Below are positions 16,554 to 26,469 of a stretch of DNA of 64,000 nucleotides, piece by piece. The notes under the pieces were generated by a model. The model ran no database searches. It saw only the letters and a list, made by a program, of their open reading frames with translations, and was not told the origin of the DNA. Each line of letters starts with the position of its first letter. Positions within the stretch are counted from its first letter, which is position 1. A program made the translations under genes and the position numbers. Source of the stretch: CBDFKS01 sp965248905 (lineage in GTDB: Bacteria; Chloroflexota; Dehalococcoidia; Lucifugimonadales; JAGWBF01); assembly GCA_965248905.1 (NCBI GenBank), contig CBDFKS010000007.1, forward strand, positions 2,096,655-2,160,654, in the 5' to 3' direction.

Positions 16554-18880
16554 TTGAGAACGTCATTGGAACAGACGAAGCGCATGGCCTTGCACATGGT
16601 GCGGAAGGCCAAGGAGGGCGCTTCCAGGCTGAGGCTCAGTCCCCACTACGCCACCCGGGGATGGACGGCGCTGCGGGCCATACGCGGAGTCCTCCGCAGA
16701 CCGCGCCCCCACGCTGTCAAGACTACGGCCGTCGCCGCGCCAAAACCGCCGCCCCCGCTGCCCCGCGCCTTCATGCTCTCACACCTGGAGAACGACGGGC
16801 CGGTGCGCCTGGACCGGGTGAAGCTGGGCGTCTGCGAGGTGCTGGGCCTGGAGCTGGACGAGCCCAAGGTCGGGGCCTTCGCCGGTGCCCTGAACGCCTG
16901 CGACTTCCAGGTGCAGCTCCTGGTGCGCCAACACCCGCCCGGCCTGGAACGGCTCCGCAGCGAGCTGCTTGCGGCGCAGCCGGCGGACCTGCCCCAACAG
17001 CGCGAGAGGCGGCGGGTTCGCTGCAACGGTTGCTCGCCGAGCTTGAGACCCGCGACGGCATCCTGGACCGGCGCTTCTACGCCGTATGCGCCTTCGAGCG
17101 GTCCGACGAGCTGCGCTCGCTGCTGGCCAAGGCGGGGCTCTCAGTGCATCCCCTCGGCGGACGCACGCTTCGGATGCTTCTGCTGGCCTCAGCCCTGGGC
17201 GGCTCGCCCTCGGAGATCGAAGAGGACTCTCCCATAGAGGTCGAGGTGAACCGACGCCACCTCCGCATCGGGGGACACCTGACCCGGTCGCTCCACCTGG
17301 GCCGCTGGCCCCGCTCGCTTGCGCCAGGGTTCCTCCAGAGCCTCATGGCGACCGGCGTGCCGATGGACCTCTCCATCCACCTGGGACCCATACCGGCAGA
17401 GCAGGCATCCCGCACGCTGGAGTGGCAGAAGGTCAGGTTCGAGTCGGCCCAGTCCTTCTCCATGCACCGGGGCCGCACCCTCTCCCCCGAGGCGGAGATC
17501 GCCCTGGAGGACGTTTCCCGCCTGCGTGACGAGGTGCAGCGGGGCAGGGAGCGCCTCTTTCATGCGTCTCTGTCCGTCACGCTCTATGCAAAGGACGAGA
17601 CATTCCTGAAGGAGATGACCCAGCGGGCGAGGGCGCACTTCGCGGCGACCCTTGGCAAGCTGGACCTGCTCACCTTTCGGCAGCGCGAAGGGCTGCTGTC
17701 CACCCTTCCGTTGGCGCTCAACGCCGTGGCGGTGTGGCGAACGTTGGACACCTCGTCCCTGGCTAGGCTCTTTCCCTTCTCTCCCCCCGACCTGGACACG
17801 AGGAGCGGCACCCTCATGGGCATCGACCTTCGGGCCTGCTCGCCGGTGGTCTACGACGCCTTCGACGGTACCCACCTGAACGCGAATACGGCAGTCCTCG
17901 CGCGGTCAGGGTCGGGAAAATCCTTCGCCACCAAGCTGGGAGTGCTCAGGGGCCTGACCCGTGGAGTCACCGCCTACATCATCGACCCCGAGGGAGAGTA
18001 CGCGGACATGGCCCGCGCCGCAGGCGGCCGGGTCATCTCACCAGGCATCGAAGGCCAGGGGATGAACCCCTTCGTCATCGAGCGGGGCGATCCGGAGGAG
18101 CTCCTCCAGCGCATCGGCAGCCTCAGACGGCTCATCGAGGTGATGGTGGGCGAAAGACTCAGCGCCGAACGCCGGGCGTCCCTCGACCATGCCCTGGCCT
18201 CCTACTACGCCGAGCCCAGGGAGCGCACCGGCTTCAAGGACTTCTATGCGTTCCTCGAAGGCAACGAGAGCAACGACATGGCCAAGCTACTCCGGCCCTT
18301 CGCCACCGGCAGCCTGAAGCACCTCCTCTCCGACGAGGGGGACGATCTCCTCTCCAGCGAGGCGTCGGTCACGGTCTTCGACCTGCGCCTTCTTGAGCCG
18401 GAGCTTCGCCCCGCCGCCGCAATGGTCTGCACCGAGACGGTGTGGGCGGCGGCGGCCCAGGACCCCAAGCCCCGTCTCCTGGTGGTGGACGAGGTGTGGA
18501 GCATCATGCAGCACGCCGAGGGGGCCGCCTTCATGGTCTCCATGGCCAAACGCGCCCGCAAGCACCGCCTCGGGCTCCAATTCATCACCCAGGACGTGCA
18601 GGACCTCCTCTCCGAGGATCCCTCCCAGCCCATATCGGGTCATTCGGGGCGGGCCTTGCTCCAGAACGCCGCCTTCAAGCTGCTGCTCCAGCAGGACGCC
18701 GCGGCCATATCCACCGTAGGCGACGCCTTCGACCTGCCCGCCGAGCAGCAGCGGTGGCTCCTGTCGTGTCCCAGGGGAGACGGGCTCCTCATCGCAAGGG
18801 GAGGCAGATTCCCCATCCGCATCGAGGCCACCCCGGAGGAGAAAGAGGTCATCGAGTGGCGGCCCGGCCCCCACAGATAG
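16554..18880 (+). pseudogene. virB4: VirB4/TraC-type conjugative ATPase, frameshifted once
   Basis: The N-terminal part (16554 to ~17005) is in one frame and the remainder (~17005-18880) in another. They join if one GA of the GAGA at 17004-17007 is removed. The joined product is about 775 residues. It carries the CagE/TrbE/VirB-like N-terminal region, Walker A (ARSGSGKS, ~450), Walker B (LLVVDEVW, ~640), a QFITQDVQD switch region and the C-terminal VirB4 closing segment. It would energise pilus assembly and DNA transfer at the inner membrane face. The frameshift may be real decay or a sequencing error, so the gene may be functional in the organism. Confidence 0.82.
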
Positions 18881-18907
18881 CTCACGCAAAGAAAGGAAGG
18901 CACACCC

Positions 18908-21565
18908 ATGAAACTCAATCCCATGAACATCCTATTTGGCACTGATCGCAACAAAAAGCCCCCGGTGCTGCTGGCGGTGACGCCGCCCCGCACCGGGGAG
19001 CGCACCCTGCTGGGCGTGGAGAACCTGCTCCAGTCCATCGCCGTCCCCGAGCCCTTCTCCCTGGAGATAGTCGGGCACATGGACGGGGTGACCCTTATGG
19101 CCCGCTGCCAGGGCGAGGAGGCCGTCAAGGGCCAACTCACGGCCCACTACCCCCAGGCCCGCATCCAGGAGGTGCCCGAGGAGGAGGACCCCCTGCGCCT
19201 GGGAGAGGGCGAGCAGGCGTGGTCCATGACGCTGAGAGCCGACGGACCAGAGTACCTACCCCTACGGACCTTCCGGGACGACGACCTCCTCGACCCAGGC
19301 TCAGACCCCCTCATCGCCCTCCTGGGCGCACTGTCGGCCCTCAAGGAGGGAGAGCGGATCGTTGCCCGTCTGCTGCTGCGCTCCCTGGGTCCCGACTGGT
19401 CTGCCGCCCACCTGGAGAAGGCCCACAGGCGTCCGGGCATGGAGCCCAGGGACCCCTCCTACACCTACACCACCAAGCCACTCCAGACCGACGGGGTGAC
19501 GATGGCCCTCCTGGGGGTGGGAGCATTGGCCGCCCTGCGGGGCTACTTCTGGATACAGGCAGGGGAGACCTGGAAGGCAGCGGCCCTGGGCGCTGGCGCG
19601 GTCTTGGGGATCGTGGTGGCGGGCTGGGCCTGGTGGCGCTGGAAGAGGGCGCGGTCCCGCGTCCACGACCCTCTACTAATAAAGGAGAAGGTCAGCCGCA
19701 TCGCCTTCGACGCCGAGCTTCAGGTCACCACCATCCTGCCCCCGGACACGCGGCCCCAGCGCGGCAAGGAGCTGCTGGACCCGGTGGTTGCGGCCTACCG
19801 CCACTACGACAACCCCGCAGGAGCCCGCCTACAGGTGGGCAGCATCCGGCCCGCCACACCCAACGCATCCCTGCATCCCCCAGGCCCCGGACTCCTCGGA
19901 AAGAGAAGCGTCCTGGGCGTGCGTGAGGTGGCCGCCCTGTGGCACCCGCCGGGGGCAAGGGACGAGACGCCCCTGGTGGAGCGCTCAGGGGCGAAGGTGC
20001 TACTTCCCTCGGCCAGGGGGGTCAAGGGAGGCGCTCTGGTGGGAGACGCCACGGCGGGAGCGCCGCGTCCCATCCACTTCCCCGGCGACCTGCTCAGACG
20101 TCACCACCTCTACGTGGCAAGAACCCGCATGGGCAAGTCCACCCTCATGCACCACGTCGTCGCCCACAAGCTGAGGGAGAAGGCGGCGGGAAGGGACTCC
20201 GACGCAATCGTCGTGATAGACCCCCACACCGACCTCGTTGACGGGCTGCTCCGCCACGTACCCGAATCCCTCGCAGGCCAGGTACGCCTCATCGACCTGG
20301 CCGACGACTCCCAGGCCCCCGGCATCAACCTGCTGGACACCCGGATATTTTCCGATAGAGACAGGACCGCCGACTCGGTGGTCAGGGTCGCCAAGGGCCT
20401 GTGGGAGCAGTGGGGGCCGAGGATGCAGTCCATCCTGGAGCAGACGGTCAAGACCCTCCACGAGGCCAACGAGCACCCCTCGACGGACGCAGATGAGCAG
20501 TACACCATCCTCGACGGCCTCAAGCTGCTCTCCGACGCCAAGTTCCAGGGCAGGGTGCTGAGGAAGGTTGGCGACCCCTATCTGCTGGAGTGGTGGGCAA
20601 GGGACTTTGGCAAGTGGCACCGCCAGTACAAGGCTGAGGCCCTCGCCCCCGTCCAGACCCGCCTCTCCTACTACGCATCCTCCAAGAGGGCCAGGGCCAT
20701 CCTGGGCCAGTCCCGCTCCACCATCGACATGCGGGAAACCATCCTGGAGGGCGGCGTGCTCCTGGTGTCCACCTCCCAGGGGACGGCGGGAAGGGACGTG
20801 GCAGCCCTGGTGGGCGCATCCCTCCTCAACCTGGTGGACGCAGTGATCCGGGAGCAGGGCGGTATGCACCTTGAGGAACGGCGTGGAGTGCTTGTCGTTG
20901 TGGACGAGATGCAGTCCATGCCCGGCGTGGACTACGAGACCATGCTCAGCGAGCTTGGGAAGTTCGGGGCGTCATTCATCCTGGCAACCCAGAGCCTCGC
21001 CAAGCTCTCCGACCTCTCCCGAACCATGCAGGACACGCTCCTTGCCAACATCGGGTGTCTCTGCGTCTTCCAGGTGGCCGGAGCCGACGCCCGGACGCTG
21101 GTCTGGGAGCTGGGCAAGGACCGGGTGTCCGAGGACGACATCACGTCCCTGCCCGTCCACCACTGCTACGTCAGGGCCACCGTGGGCACCGAGCGAATGC
21201 CCGCCTTCTCCATGCTGGTCAGAAAGCCCGAGCCGGGCAGTCCTGAGACCGCCGCCCGCATCCGCGCCGCCACGTCCCGTTACACCACCTCGGCCCAGGA
21301 GACGGCGGACCGTCGCGCCGAGGCGCAGAAGCTGGCGGAGCAGTACCGGGCGGAGATGGCCGCCCTCGAAGACGGCGGGAATCCCCCCTCGACCAACGGC
21401 GCTGCCCCCGCGCAGGAAAGGCCCGATTCCGACAGCTCGGATCGGGGGACCCAGCGCAGCAAGCATTACAAGGCCAACGGAAAGGCCGCGGAAGATTCGC
21501 CGGACGAAGAGCGAGAGGGCGGAGACGCTGGTGAGGACGTGGCGGTTGAGGAGGGGGACGAATGA
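18908..21565 (+). CDS. VirD4/TraG-like conjugative coupling ATPase
   Basis: 885 residues. Two transmembrane helices (~195-215 and ~223-245) follow a ~190-residue N-terminal domain. A P-loop ATPase then starts at about residue 400 with Walker A (ARTRMGKST) and Walker B (VLVVVDEMQ, ~660), plus an ATQS motif typical of VirD4/TraG and related DNA pumps. The last ~90 residues are low-complexity and acidic. It would bring DNA to the secretion channel. AAAGGAAGG lies upstream. The stop overlaps the next start (ATGA), showing translational coupling with the replication-relaxation gene. Confidence 0.85.
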   Translation: MKLNPMNILFGTDRNKKPPVLLAVTPPRTGERTLLGVENLLQSIAVPEPFSLEIVGHMDGVTLMARCQGEEAVKGQLTAHYPQARIQEVPEEEDPLRLGEGEQAWSMTLRADGPEYLPLRTFRDDDLLDPGSDPLIALLGALSALKEGERIVARLLLRSLGPDWSAAHLEKAHRRPGMEPRDPSYTYTTKPLQTDGVTMALLGVGALAALRGYFWIQAGETWKAAALGAGAVLGIVVAGWAWWRWKRARSRVHDPLLIKEKVSRIAFDAELQVTTILPPDTRPQRGKELLDPVVAAYRHYDNPAGARLQVGSIRPATPNASLHPPGPGLLGKRSVLGVREVAALWHPPGARDETPLVERSGAKVLLPSARGVKGGALVGDATAGAPRPIHFPGDLLRRHHLYVARTRMGKSTLMHHVVAHKLREKAAGRDSDAIVVIDPHTDLVDGLLRHVPESLAGQVRLIDLADDSQAPGINLLDTRIFSDRDRTADSVVRVAKGLWEQWGPRMQSILEQTVKTLHEANEHPSTDADEQYTILDGLKLLSDAKFQGRVLRKVGDPYLLEWWARDFGKWHRQYKAEALAPVQTRLSYYASSKRARAILGQSRSTIDMRETILEGGVLLVSTSQGTAGRDVAALVGASLLNLVDAVIREQGGMHLEERRGVLVVVDEMQSMPGVDYETMLSELGKFGASFILATQSLAKLSDLSRTMQDTLLANIGCLCVFQVAGADARTLVWELGKDRVSEDDITSLPVHHCYVRATVGTERMPAFSMLVRKPEPGSPETAARIRAATSRYTTSAQETADRRAEAQKLAEQYRAEMAALEDGGNPPSTNGAAPAQERPDSDSSDRGTQRSKHYKANGKAAEDSPDEEREGGDAGEDVAVEEGDE

Positions 21566-23310
21566 GACTCACCGGATGCGAGAGAGAGCTGCTGCGAAGG
21601 CTGGCGTCCATGCCCTTCCTCGACCGGCTGGAGCTCGTCAACATCTCCGGCTGGTCCAGGGGCGCGGTCTACGAGGGCGTCGGGAAGCTGGAGGACACAG
21701 GGCTGGCCGCTTCGGTGCCCCACGCGACGGACCTCATCCCTCCGACGCGCCGGTTCCACCTGACCGCCGCAGGCGTCAGGACGCTGGTCCAGGAGGAAGG
21801 GGTGAACCTGGGAGAGGCGCTTCGCGCCCGTCCCCTCTCCGTGCAGTGGCTTCGCATCCTCGCCGAGCGCATCGACGCCCTCGCCGTCATCTACCGCCTG
21901 GCCTCCACCATCTCGAATATCGCCTACCCCATACGGCTGCGGTTGTACCGGGCGATGCCCATGGACGCCGCCATAGCGCTTCCCGGCGGACGGACCGTCG
22001 CCGTCGTCAGGCAGGGACTCACCTCCGACCGCACGGGCTTCGCCAAGCGCATATGGAGGCTGCGGGATGGGCCGCTTCCCGGAGCCGTGCTCTTGCTCTT
22101 GCCCGACGAGGTGCGGCTGAGACACGCCCGCAGGCTGCTGACCAGCACGTCGCTTCCGGCCTTCCTGGCCCTGGAGAGGGACGCGGCCCTGGCCGGCGGC
22201 GACGACCCGATATGGCGTCCGCCGTCGGTCAATGCGGCCCTCGACCTGCGGTACGTCCTGGCCCGGATGCGCCCTGGAGGAGCACCTCCTGCGGAACGAC
22301 GGCCCTCGCGGGCGTCACTCACCGCCTACGGCGCGGGGCGGGACATCCCCGGCCACATGCTGCCCGCTCCTCTCAAACCCGCCGAGAAGCGCGTCCTCGA
22401 CCTGCTCTACGACTGGCCCTGGATATCGCCCAACGACCTGGCGAGCCTGCTGGCCGTCTCGGAGCCTCGGGCGTCCCAGCTTGTGACTCCGCTGGAAGCG
22501 TTCGGCCTCGTAACCCGGCTATCCGCTGACAACCTGTCCACCCGCCAGGTAGAGCCAGGCGTTCCCGCAGCAAGCCGCCTGTCTGAGAGGCAGGCAGACC
22601 GTCTGGCCCTCACCGACCAGGGACTGGCGTTGCTGGCCCGCAGGGACCGTACCTCGGTGGGTGTGGCCCGGAAGCGCTGGAGCGTCGCGCCCCTGGACCC
22701 CGAAGGCCCAGCCTCATGGCGCAACGTCTCCGGGGCCAGGAGCAGGCAACTGGTCAGGAACGCCGAGCACACGGGGGCGGTCCACGCCTTCATAGCGGCG
22801 CTGGCCCGGCAGTGCCGCGCCCTGCGCTGGGAGGTGGCCCAGCTCGACCCGTCCCGAAGGGCGTCGAGGTACTTCCGGCACGGTGAGAAGCTCCGCTCCA
22901 TCCACCCCGACGCCTTCGGGGTCCTGCGCAGAGGCCCCGTGACCTGGCCCTTCTTCCTGGAATGGGAGAGAAGGGCGGTGCGGCCCGTGACCATGGCAGC
23001 CCGCCTCGCGCCATACCTGCGCTACTACTCATCCCACAGGCCCACCGACGACCACGGCGCACAGCCCGCCGTCCTGGTCGTCTTCGACGACGACCTGGCG
23101 GCGACCCACTTCTTGCGGGTGGCCCGGGAGGAGATGGACCGGACCGGGATCAGAGTGCCCCTGTGGGTCTCTCACGGGGCCGCCCTCGATGCCCTGGGTC
23201 CCCTGGGACGGGCCTGGCGCTCCCCCGGCGACTGGGAGCCCGCCCATCTGCTGGGCGCCCAATATCCGGCACGGGACGGGAGTGGAGCAGCGGCTCTCGC
23301 CCCGTCCTGA
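21562..23310 (+). CDS. Replication-relaxation family protein (winged helix)
   Basis: 582 residues with two winged-helix segments (near residues 1-75 and ~275-345) and a C-terminal nuclease-like region with FFLEWERR and a long VLVVFDDD strand. This layout matches the Replic_Relax family found on mobilisable Gram-positive and Chloroflexota elements, where it is linked to plasmid replication or DNA relaxation. It may be this element's relaxase or initiator. A second, diverged copy is at 38341. Coupled to the upstream ATPase by ATGA. Confidence 0.75.
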   Translation: MRLTGCERELLRRLASMPFLDRLELVNISGWSRGAVYEGVGKLEDTGLAASVPHATDLIPPTRRFHLTAAGVRTLVQEEGVNLGEALRARPLSVQWLRILAERIDALAVIYRLASTISNIAYPIRLRLYRAMPMDAAIALPGGRTVAVVRQGLTSDRTGFAKRIWRLRDGPLPGAVLLLLPDEVRLRHARRLLTSTSLPAFLALERDAALAGGDDPIWRPPSVNAALDLRYVLARMRPGGAPPAERRPSRASLTAYGAGRDIPGHMLPAPLKPAEKRVLDLLYDWPWISPNDLASLLAVSEPRASQLVTPLEAFGLVTRLSADNLSTRQVEPGVPAASRLSERQADRLALTDQGLALLARRDRTSVGVARKRWSVAPLDPEGPASWRNVSGARSRQLVRNAEHTGAVHAFIAALARQCRALRWEVAQLDPSRRASRYFRHGEKLRSIHPDAFGVLRRGPVTWPFFLEWERRAVRPVTMAARLAPYLRYYSSHRPTDDHGAQPAVLVVFDDDLAATHFLRVAREEMDRTGIRVPLWVSHGAALDALGPLGRAWRSPGDWEPAHLLGAQYPARDGSGAAALAPS

Positions 23311-23327
23311 AAGGAGGTCTCAGAAAC

Positions 23328-23627
23328 ATGAGTTTGGACCACATCGAAGAATCGGAAGACCCCCGGAGGCGTCGGAGACGCACCGTCGTCCGGCTCAACA
23401 CAGCGGCCCTCTGGGAGCGGCTGGCGCTGCTGGGCCGCTCCCAGAACTGGCTGGCGGGGAAGGCCGGGATCAGCCCCGGTTACCTGTCCATGCTGGTCAA
23501 AGAAGGGCGCGCGCCTTCGGGTCGCATCCGCCTTCGGATGCAGGAGGTCCTCGGCGTAGAGGACTTCCATCAGCTCTTCACATTGGAGGACGGCAATGAC
23601 AAGGAGGACCAACATGAGTACCCGTAA
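23328..23627 (+). CDS. Small XRE-type HTH protein (first of three)
   Basis: 99 residues from the ATG at 23328, after a textbook AAGGAGGT. A charged N-terminus (EDPRRRRRR) precedes a five-helix XRE-like domain in which NWLAGKAGISPGYLSML forms the HTH. It probably binds DNA as an element regulator. It overlaps the next HTH gene by 14 bp. Confidence 0.7.
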   Translation: MSLDHIEESEDPRRRRRRTVVRLNTAALWERLALLGRSQNWLAGKAGISPGYLSMLVKEGRAPSGRIRLRMQEVLGVEDFHQLFTLEDGNDKEDQHEYP

Positions 23628-23937
23628 CGTACCTTCACGCCACCCCGGCGAGCCGGGGGCCCTCACCATCGACGGCCGCCCCATGCCCTTCCTGACCGGC
23701 GTGCTGCCCAAGGACTTCGTGCAGCGCCTCATCCGGCTCAAGGAGGCCAGCGGCCTCACCTGGAACGCCTTCGCTCGCGCTCTCGGGGTGGACAAGAAGC
23801 AGATGCGCAGGTGGCGCAGAGGGACCGAGCCCTGCGGGGGAGCCATGCTCTCCCTCATCAGGCTCGCCTCCCACATACCGGGGGGCGTGGCCATCCTGCT
23901 GGGAGAGCACTTCCAGATGGGGTTCTGGGAGGAGTAG
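23614..23937 (+). CDS. Small HTH protein (second of three)
   Basis: 107 residues. I chose the ATG at 23614 over the one at 23596 because AAGGAGG sits just upstream. The HTH is the SGLTWNAFARALGVDKKQM segment, and the preceding KEASGL motif is shared with the third gene, so the two are duplicates. A regulator role is inferred. Confidence 0.68.
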   Translation: MSTRNVPSRHPGEPGALTIDGRPMPFLTGVLPKDFVQRLIRLKEASGLTWNAFARALGVDKKQMRRWRRGTEPCGGAMLSLIRLASHIPGGVAILLGEHFQMGFWEE

Positions 23938-23942
23938 CGCTC

Positions 23943-24233
23943 ATGCCTCGACAGCGCACGCACCACAGGAGAATGCCCTACGTCCTATCCGCTGAGTTCC
24001 ACCGGAGCCTGGAGCGGTTCAAGGAAGCCTCCGGCCTGTCCTGGGCCGAGCTTGCCCGGCGTCTCGGGACCAGCGACCTCACCGTAAGGCGGTGGCGGGC
24101 TGGGATCGGTCCCAACGCCCCCCATCTCCTGGCCCTCCAGGACTTGGCTGAAAGCATGGACCTCGGACACCTGCTGCCCAGGGCCAGGGTCCAGCGGATA
24201 GCCGTCGGAAGGGGCGGAACCTCTCTCGACTGA
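23943..24233 (+). CDS. Small HTH protein (third of three)
   Basis: 96 residues from the ATG at 23943, 5 bp after the previous stop. The HTH is in SGLSWAELARRLGTSDLTV, close to the second protein. The tail is basic. Three adjacent small HTH genes suggest duplicated or layered control of the transfer and excision genes around them. Confidence 0.68.
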   Translation: MPRQRTHHRRMPYVLSAEFHRSLERFKEASGLSWAELARRLGTSDLTVRRWRAGIGPNAPHLLALQDLAESMDLGHLLPRARVQRIAVGRGGTSLD

Positions 24234-24440
24234 TGAGGGGAGGGGGTCATAGGCGACCCCCGTGGCATTGCTCGCAACTCTTATGACGCTCTCACTGAGA
24301 CGTCAAAGCGGAGGTCTGACCCCAGGCCGGAACGACTGCTATGAACGGGAGGCCCGGCGGCCTCCAAAAACGCCAAATAGGGTGAGCGTAGGGTCCCTGT
24401 GTGCCTGTATCGGCGACAAAGAACACTGGAACAGAACGAT

Positions 24441-24659
24441 ATGAAAGATACGAAAGATACCAACAGTCAAAACAAACCGAAGACACCGGCCAAGGAGAGC
24501 CCGGAGCTGAGGGTGGTGAGTATCGACTACAACCCCGGCCCCGACGCCCAGGACCGGCTCAGACGCCTCTTTACCCTGCTCGTCAAGTACGCCGTGAGGG
24601 ACAGGCAGCTCCCGCCTCGTGCAGACTCATCTCCGGACGGCGGCGGGGAGGAGGGCTGA
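24441..24659 (+). CDS. Small unknown protein upstream of the PAPS-reductase-like gene
   Basis: 72 residues. Lys/Thr/Asn-rich hydrophilic N-terminus, one predicted helix (AQDRLRRLFTLLVKYA), and a Gly/Asp tail. Its stop overlaps the next start (TGATG), so it is translationally coupled. No family recognised. The start is the ATG at 24441, with only a weak ribosome site. Confidence 0.5.
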   Translation: MKDTKDTNSQNKPKTPAKESPELRVVSIDYNPGPDAQDRLRRLFTLLVKYAVRDRQLPPRADSSPDGGGEEG

Positions 24660-25495
24660 TGCGTTTCACACACTCTCTGACGGTCATCAGCCTGGGCGGA
24701 GGCGTCCAGTCCTCCGTCATGGCGCTCATGGCAAGCCAGGGAGCATTCGACGCCATCCCCAACTGCGCCATCTTCGCCGACACCCACTGGGAGCCTCCCA
24801 GTCTCTACACTCACCTCGATTGGCTCGCCGAGCGTCTCGGCTTCCCCGTGTACGTCGTGGACAACGGGCGGAGTCTCCGCGAGGACGTCAAGACCTTCAC
24901 CAACCACTCAGGCAACGCCAGCTTCGTAGACCTTCCCGTTTATCTGAATGGACGTGACGGAGGGAGCGACGGGATGGGTCGTCGCCAATGTACCGAGCAC
25001 TACAAGATAAGGCCGATTCAGCGGAAGATACGCGAGCTGCTGGGACTCACAAAAGGACAACGTGTTCCGTCCGGCACCGCCGTCGAGCTGTGGTTGGGCA
25101 TCTCCACCGACGAGGCCATCCGCATGAAGCCCTCTCGCGATAGATGGATACAGAACCGTTACCCCCTCATCGAAGCTGGGATGTCCAGGAAGCAATGCAT
25201 TGCGTGGTGGCAGGCCCGCTACGACCGGCCACTGGAGCGTTCAGCCTGCATTGGCTGCCCATACCAGTCACGGCAGCGGTGGGTGGAGACCAAGCGCAGG
25301 TGGCCGGAGCTGTTCGCCGAGGCAGTGGAGATCGACGCCAACCTACGGGGCAAGCTGGCCTTCGCCAAGGAGCCCTACCTGCATCCTCGACGGGTGCCCC
25401 TCGCGCAGGCGGTCAGCCACGATGAAGCGGATGTCGGAACCGACCGGCACCCGGACGGGTTCGGAAACGAGTGCGAGGGGCACTGTGGCGTCTGA
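24659..25495 (+). CDS. PAPS reductase-like / adenine nucleotide alpha-hydrolase-fold protein
   Basis: 278 residues. The N-terminus has a modified PP-loop (SLGGGVQSSVM) of the adenine nucleotide alpha hydrolase superfamily. Cys residues in RRQCTEHYKIRP and in the SACIGCPYQS pair suggest a metal or Fe-S site. Related phage and mobile-element proteins are called phosphoadenosine phosphosulfate reductases, but most are not assimilatory enzymes. DndC, of the DNA phosphorothioation system, is a distant relative. No dnd neighbours are visible. A DNA-modification or anti-defence role is a guess. Confidence 0.75.
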   Translation: MRFTHSLTVISLGGGVQSSVMALMASQGAFDAIPNCAIFADTHWEPPSLYTHLDWLAERLGFPVYVVDNGRSLREDVKTFTNHSGNASFVDLPVYLNGRDGGSDGMGRRQCTEHYKIRPIQRKIRELLGLTKGQRVPSGTAVELWLGISTDEAIRMKPSRDRWIQNRYPLIEAGMSRKQCIAWWQARYDRPLERSACIGCPYQSRQRWVETKRRWPELFAEAVEIDANLRGKLAFAKEPYLHPRRVPLAQAVSHDEADVGTDRHPDGFGNECEGHCGV

Positions 25496-25703
25496 AGGCT
25501 TCGGGACGGACAGATGGCAGAGAGCGGGGCCACACCCACTGGCAGGGATGTCTCCTCCCACCTCCCCCGTAGTACGTCTGGTATGGCCTCCCGTATGGAT
25601 AAGCGATCAAACCCCCGTGGCCACCCCTGTTGCCTCTCCCGCCAGGAGGCGGTACTATGTAGTCACAACAGCCTATATCTATAACCACTACAGGAGGAAT
25701 CAC

Positions 25704-25982
25704 ATGACCACGTACAGCATCAGAGAGTTCAAAGCCAGGGTCAGCGAGATACTCAGAGACCTGGACGACGGCGCGGAGGTAATCATCACCCGCCGTGGAA
25801 AGCCTTGCGGCAGGCTCACTCCTGTAGAGGGACCCATTGAGGGAAAACCTTCCCTCAGCACGTTGAAGGGCTCCCTGTCCCACCTGCCCGATGCGACCTA
25901 TAAGGATTTCCTGAATGTCAAGACGCTCTGGGAGCCCAGGTCCCCGGCATCTGGAGAGCCGGAGCTCAGCCATGCTGGATAG
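25704..25982 (+). CDS. Phd/YefM-type antitoxin
   Basis: 92 residues. The N-terminus (TYSIREFKARVSEILRDL, then EVIITRRGKPCGRL) is the Phd/YefM fold that binds the promoter. The C-terminal tail would wrap the toxin. AGGAGGA precedes the ATG. It overlaps the VapC-type toxin by 11 bp, the standard coupled layout. It likely represses its own operon. Confidence 0.82.
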   Translation: MTTYSIREFKARVSEILRDLDDGAEVIITRRGKPCGRLTPVEGPIEGKPSLSTLKGSLSHLPDATYKDFLNVKTLWEPRSPASGEPELSHAG

Positions 25983-26376
25983 TCCGGCCCGGTTCGTGGT
26001 GGACACCCACGCCCTGTGGTGGTATCTTCGCTCGCCCGAGCGCCTCACCACCGCCGCCTCCGCCGTCTTCCGTCTTGCCGAGACGGGCAACGCGACCATC
26101 ATCGTCCCCGCCATAGCGGTGGCCGAGTTCTACTTCCTATCGGCCAAGCTGGGCCAGCCCATCCCTCCCTCCGATCTGCTGGCGGCGTTGGACGCAGTGG
26201 GCGGAATAGAGCTGTCCGACCTGGGCAGGGCGCAGCTTGAGAGGCTGGACCGCTTCCCGGAGATACCGGAGATGCACGACCGGCTCATCGCCGCCGAGGC
26301 AGCGGCCCTTGACGCGCCGGTGGTGACGCGGGACGAGACCCTTACAGCTTCTGTGCAGATAGAGACCGTCTGGTAG
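25972..26376 (+). CDS. vapC: VapC-type PIN-domain toxin ribonuclease
   Basis: 134 residues from the ATG at 25972. PIN-domain acidic residues are present: Asp in FVVDTHALWW, Glu in VAEFYFL, Asp in MHDRLIAAEA, and Asp-Glu in VVTRDE. It is probably an RNA-cleaving toxin neutralised by the upstream Phd-type protein. Its location just before the recombinase fits a maintenance module. Confidence 0.83.
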   Translation: MLDSPARFVVDTHALWWYLRSPERLTTAASAVFRLAETGNATIIVPAIAVAEFYFLSAKLGQPIPPSDLLAALDAVGGIELSDLGRAQLERLDRFPEIPEMHDRLIAAEAAALDAPVVTRDETLTASVQIETVW

Positions 26377-26469
26377 GAAAGGACGCAGAAGTTCTGCTCC
26401 AAGAGGCTTTGCACCAAAAGTGCCGCCTCGAATCAAAAGTGGGGCAGGATTACTGTAGAAGGTGGCATC

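Noticed and set aside
16178..17000. Upstream part of a 900-codon frame
   Set aside because: Only the part after ~17005 is VirB4. The earlier part is out of frame with the pilin and the VirB4 start and has shadow composition.
20871..22529. 552-residue plus-strand frame
   Set aside because: Overlaps the coupling ATPase and replication-relaxation genes in another frame; Arg/Pro/Ser-rich shadow.
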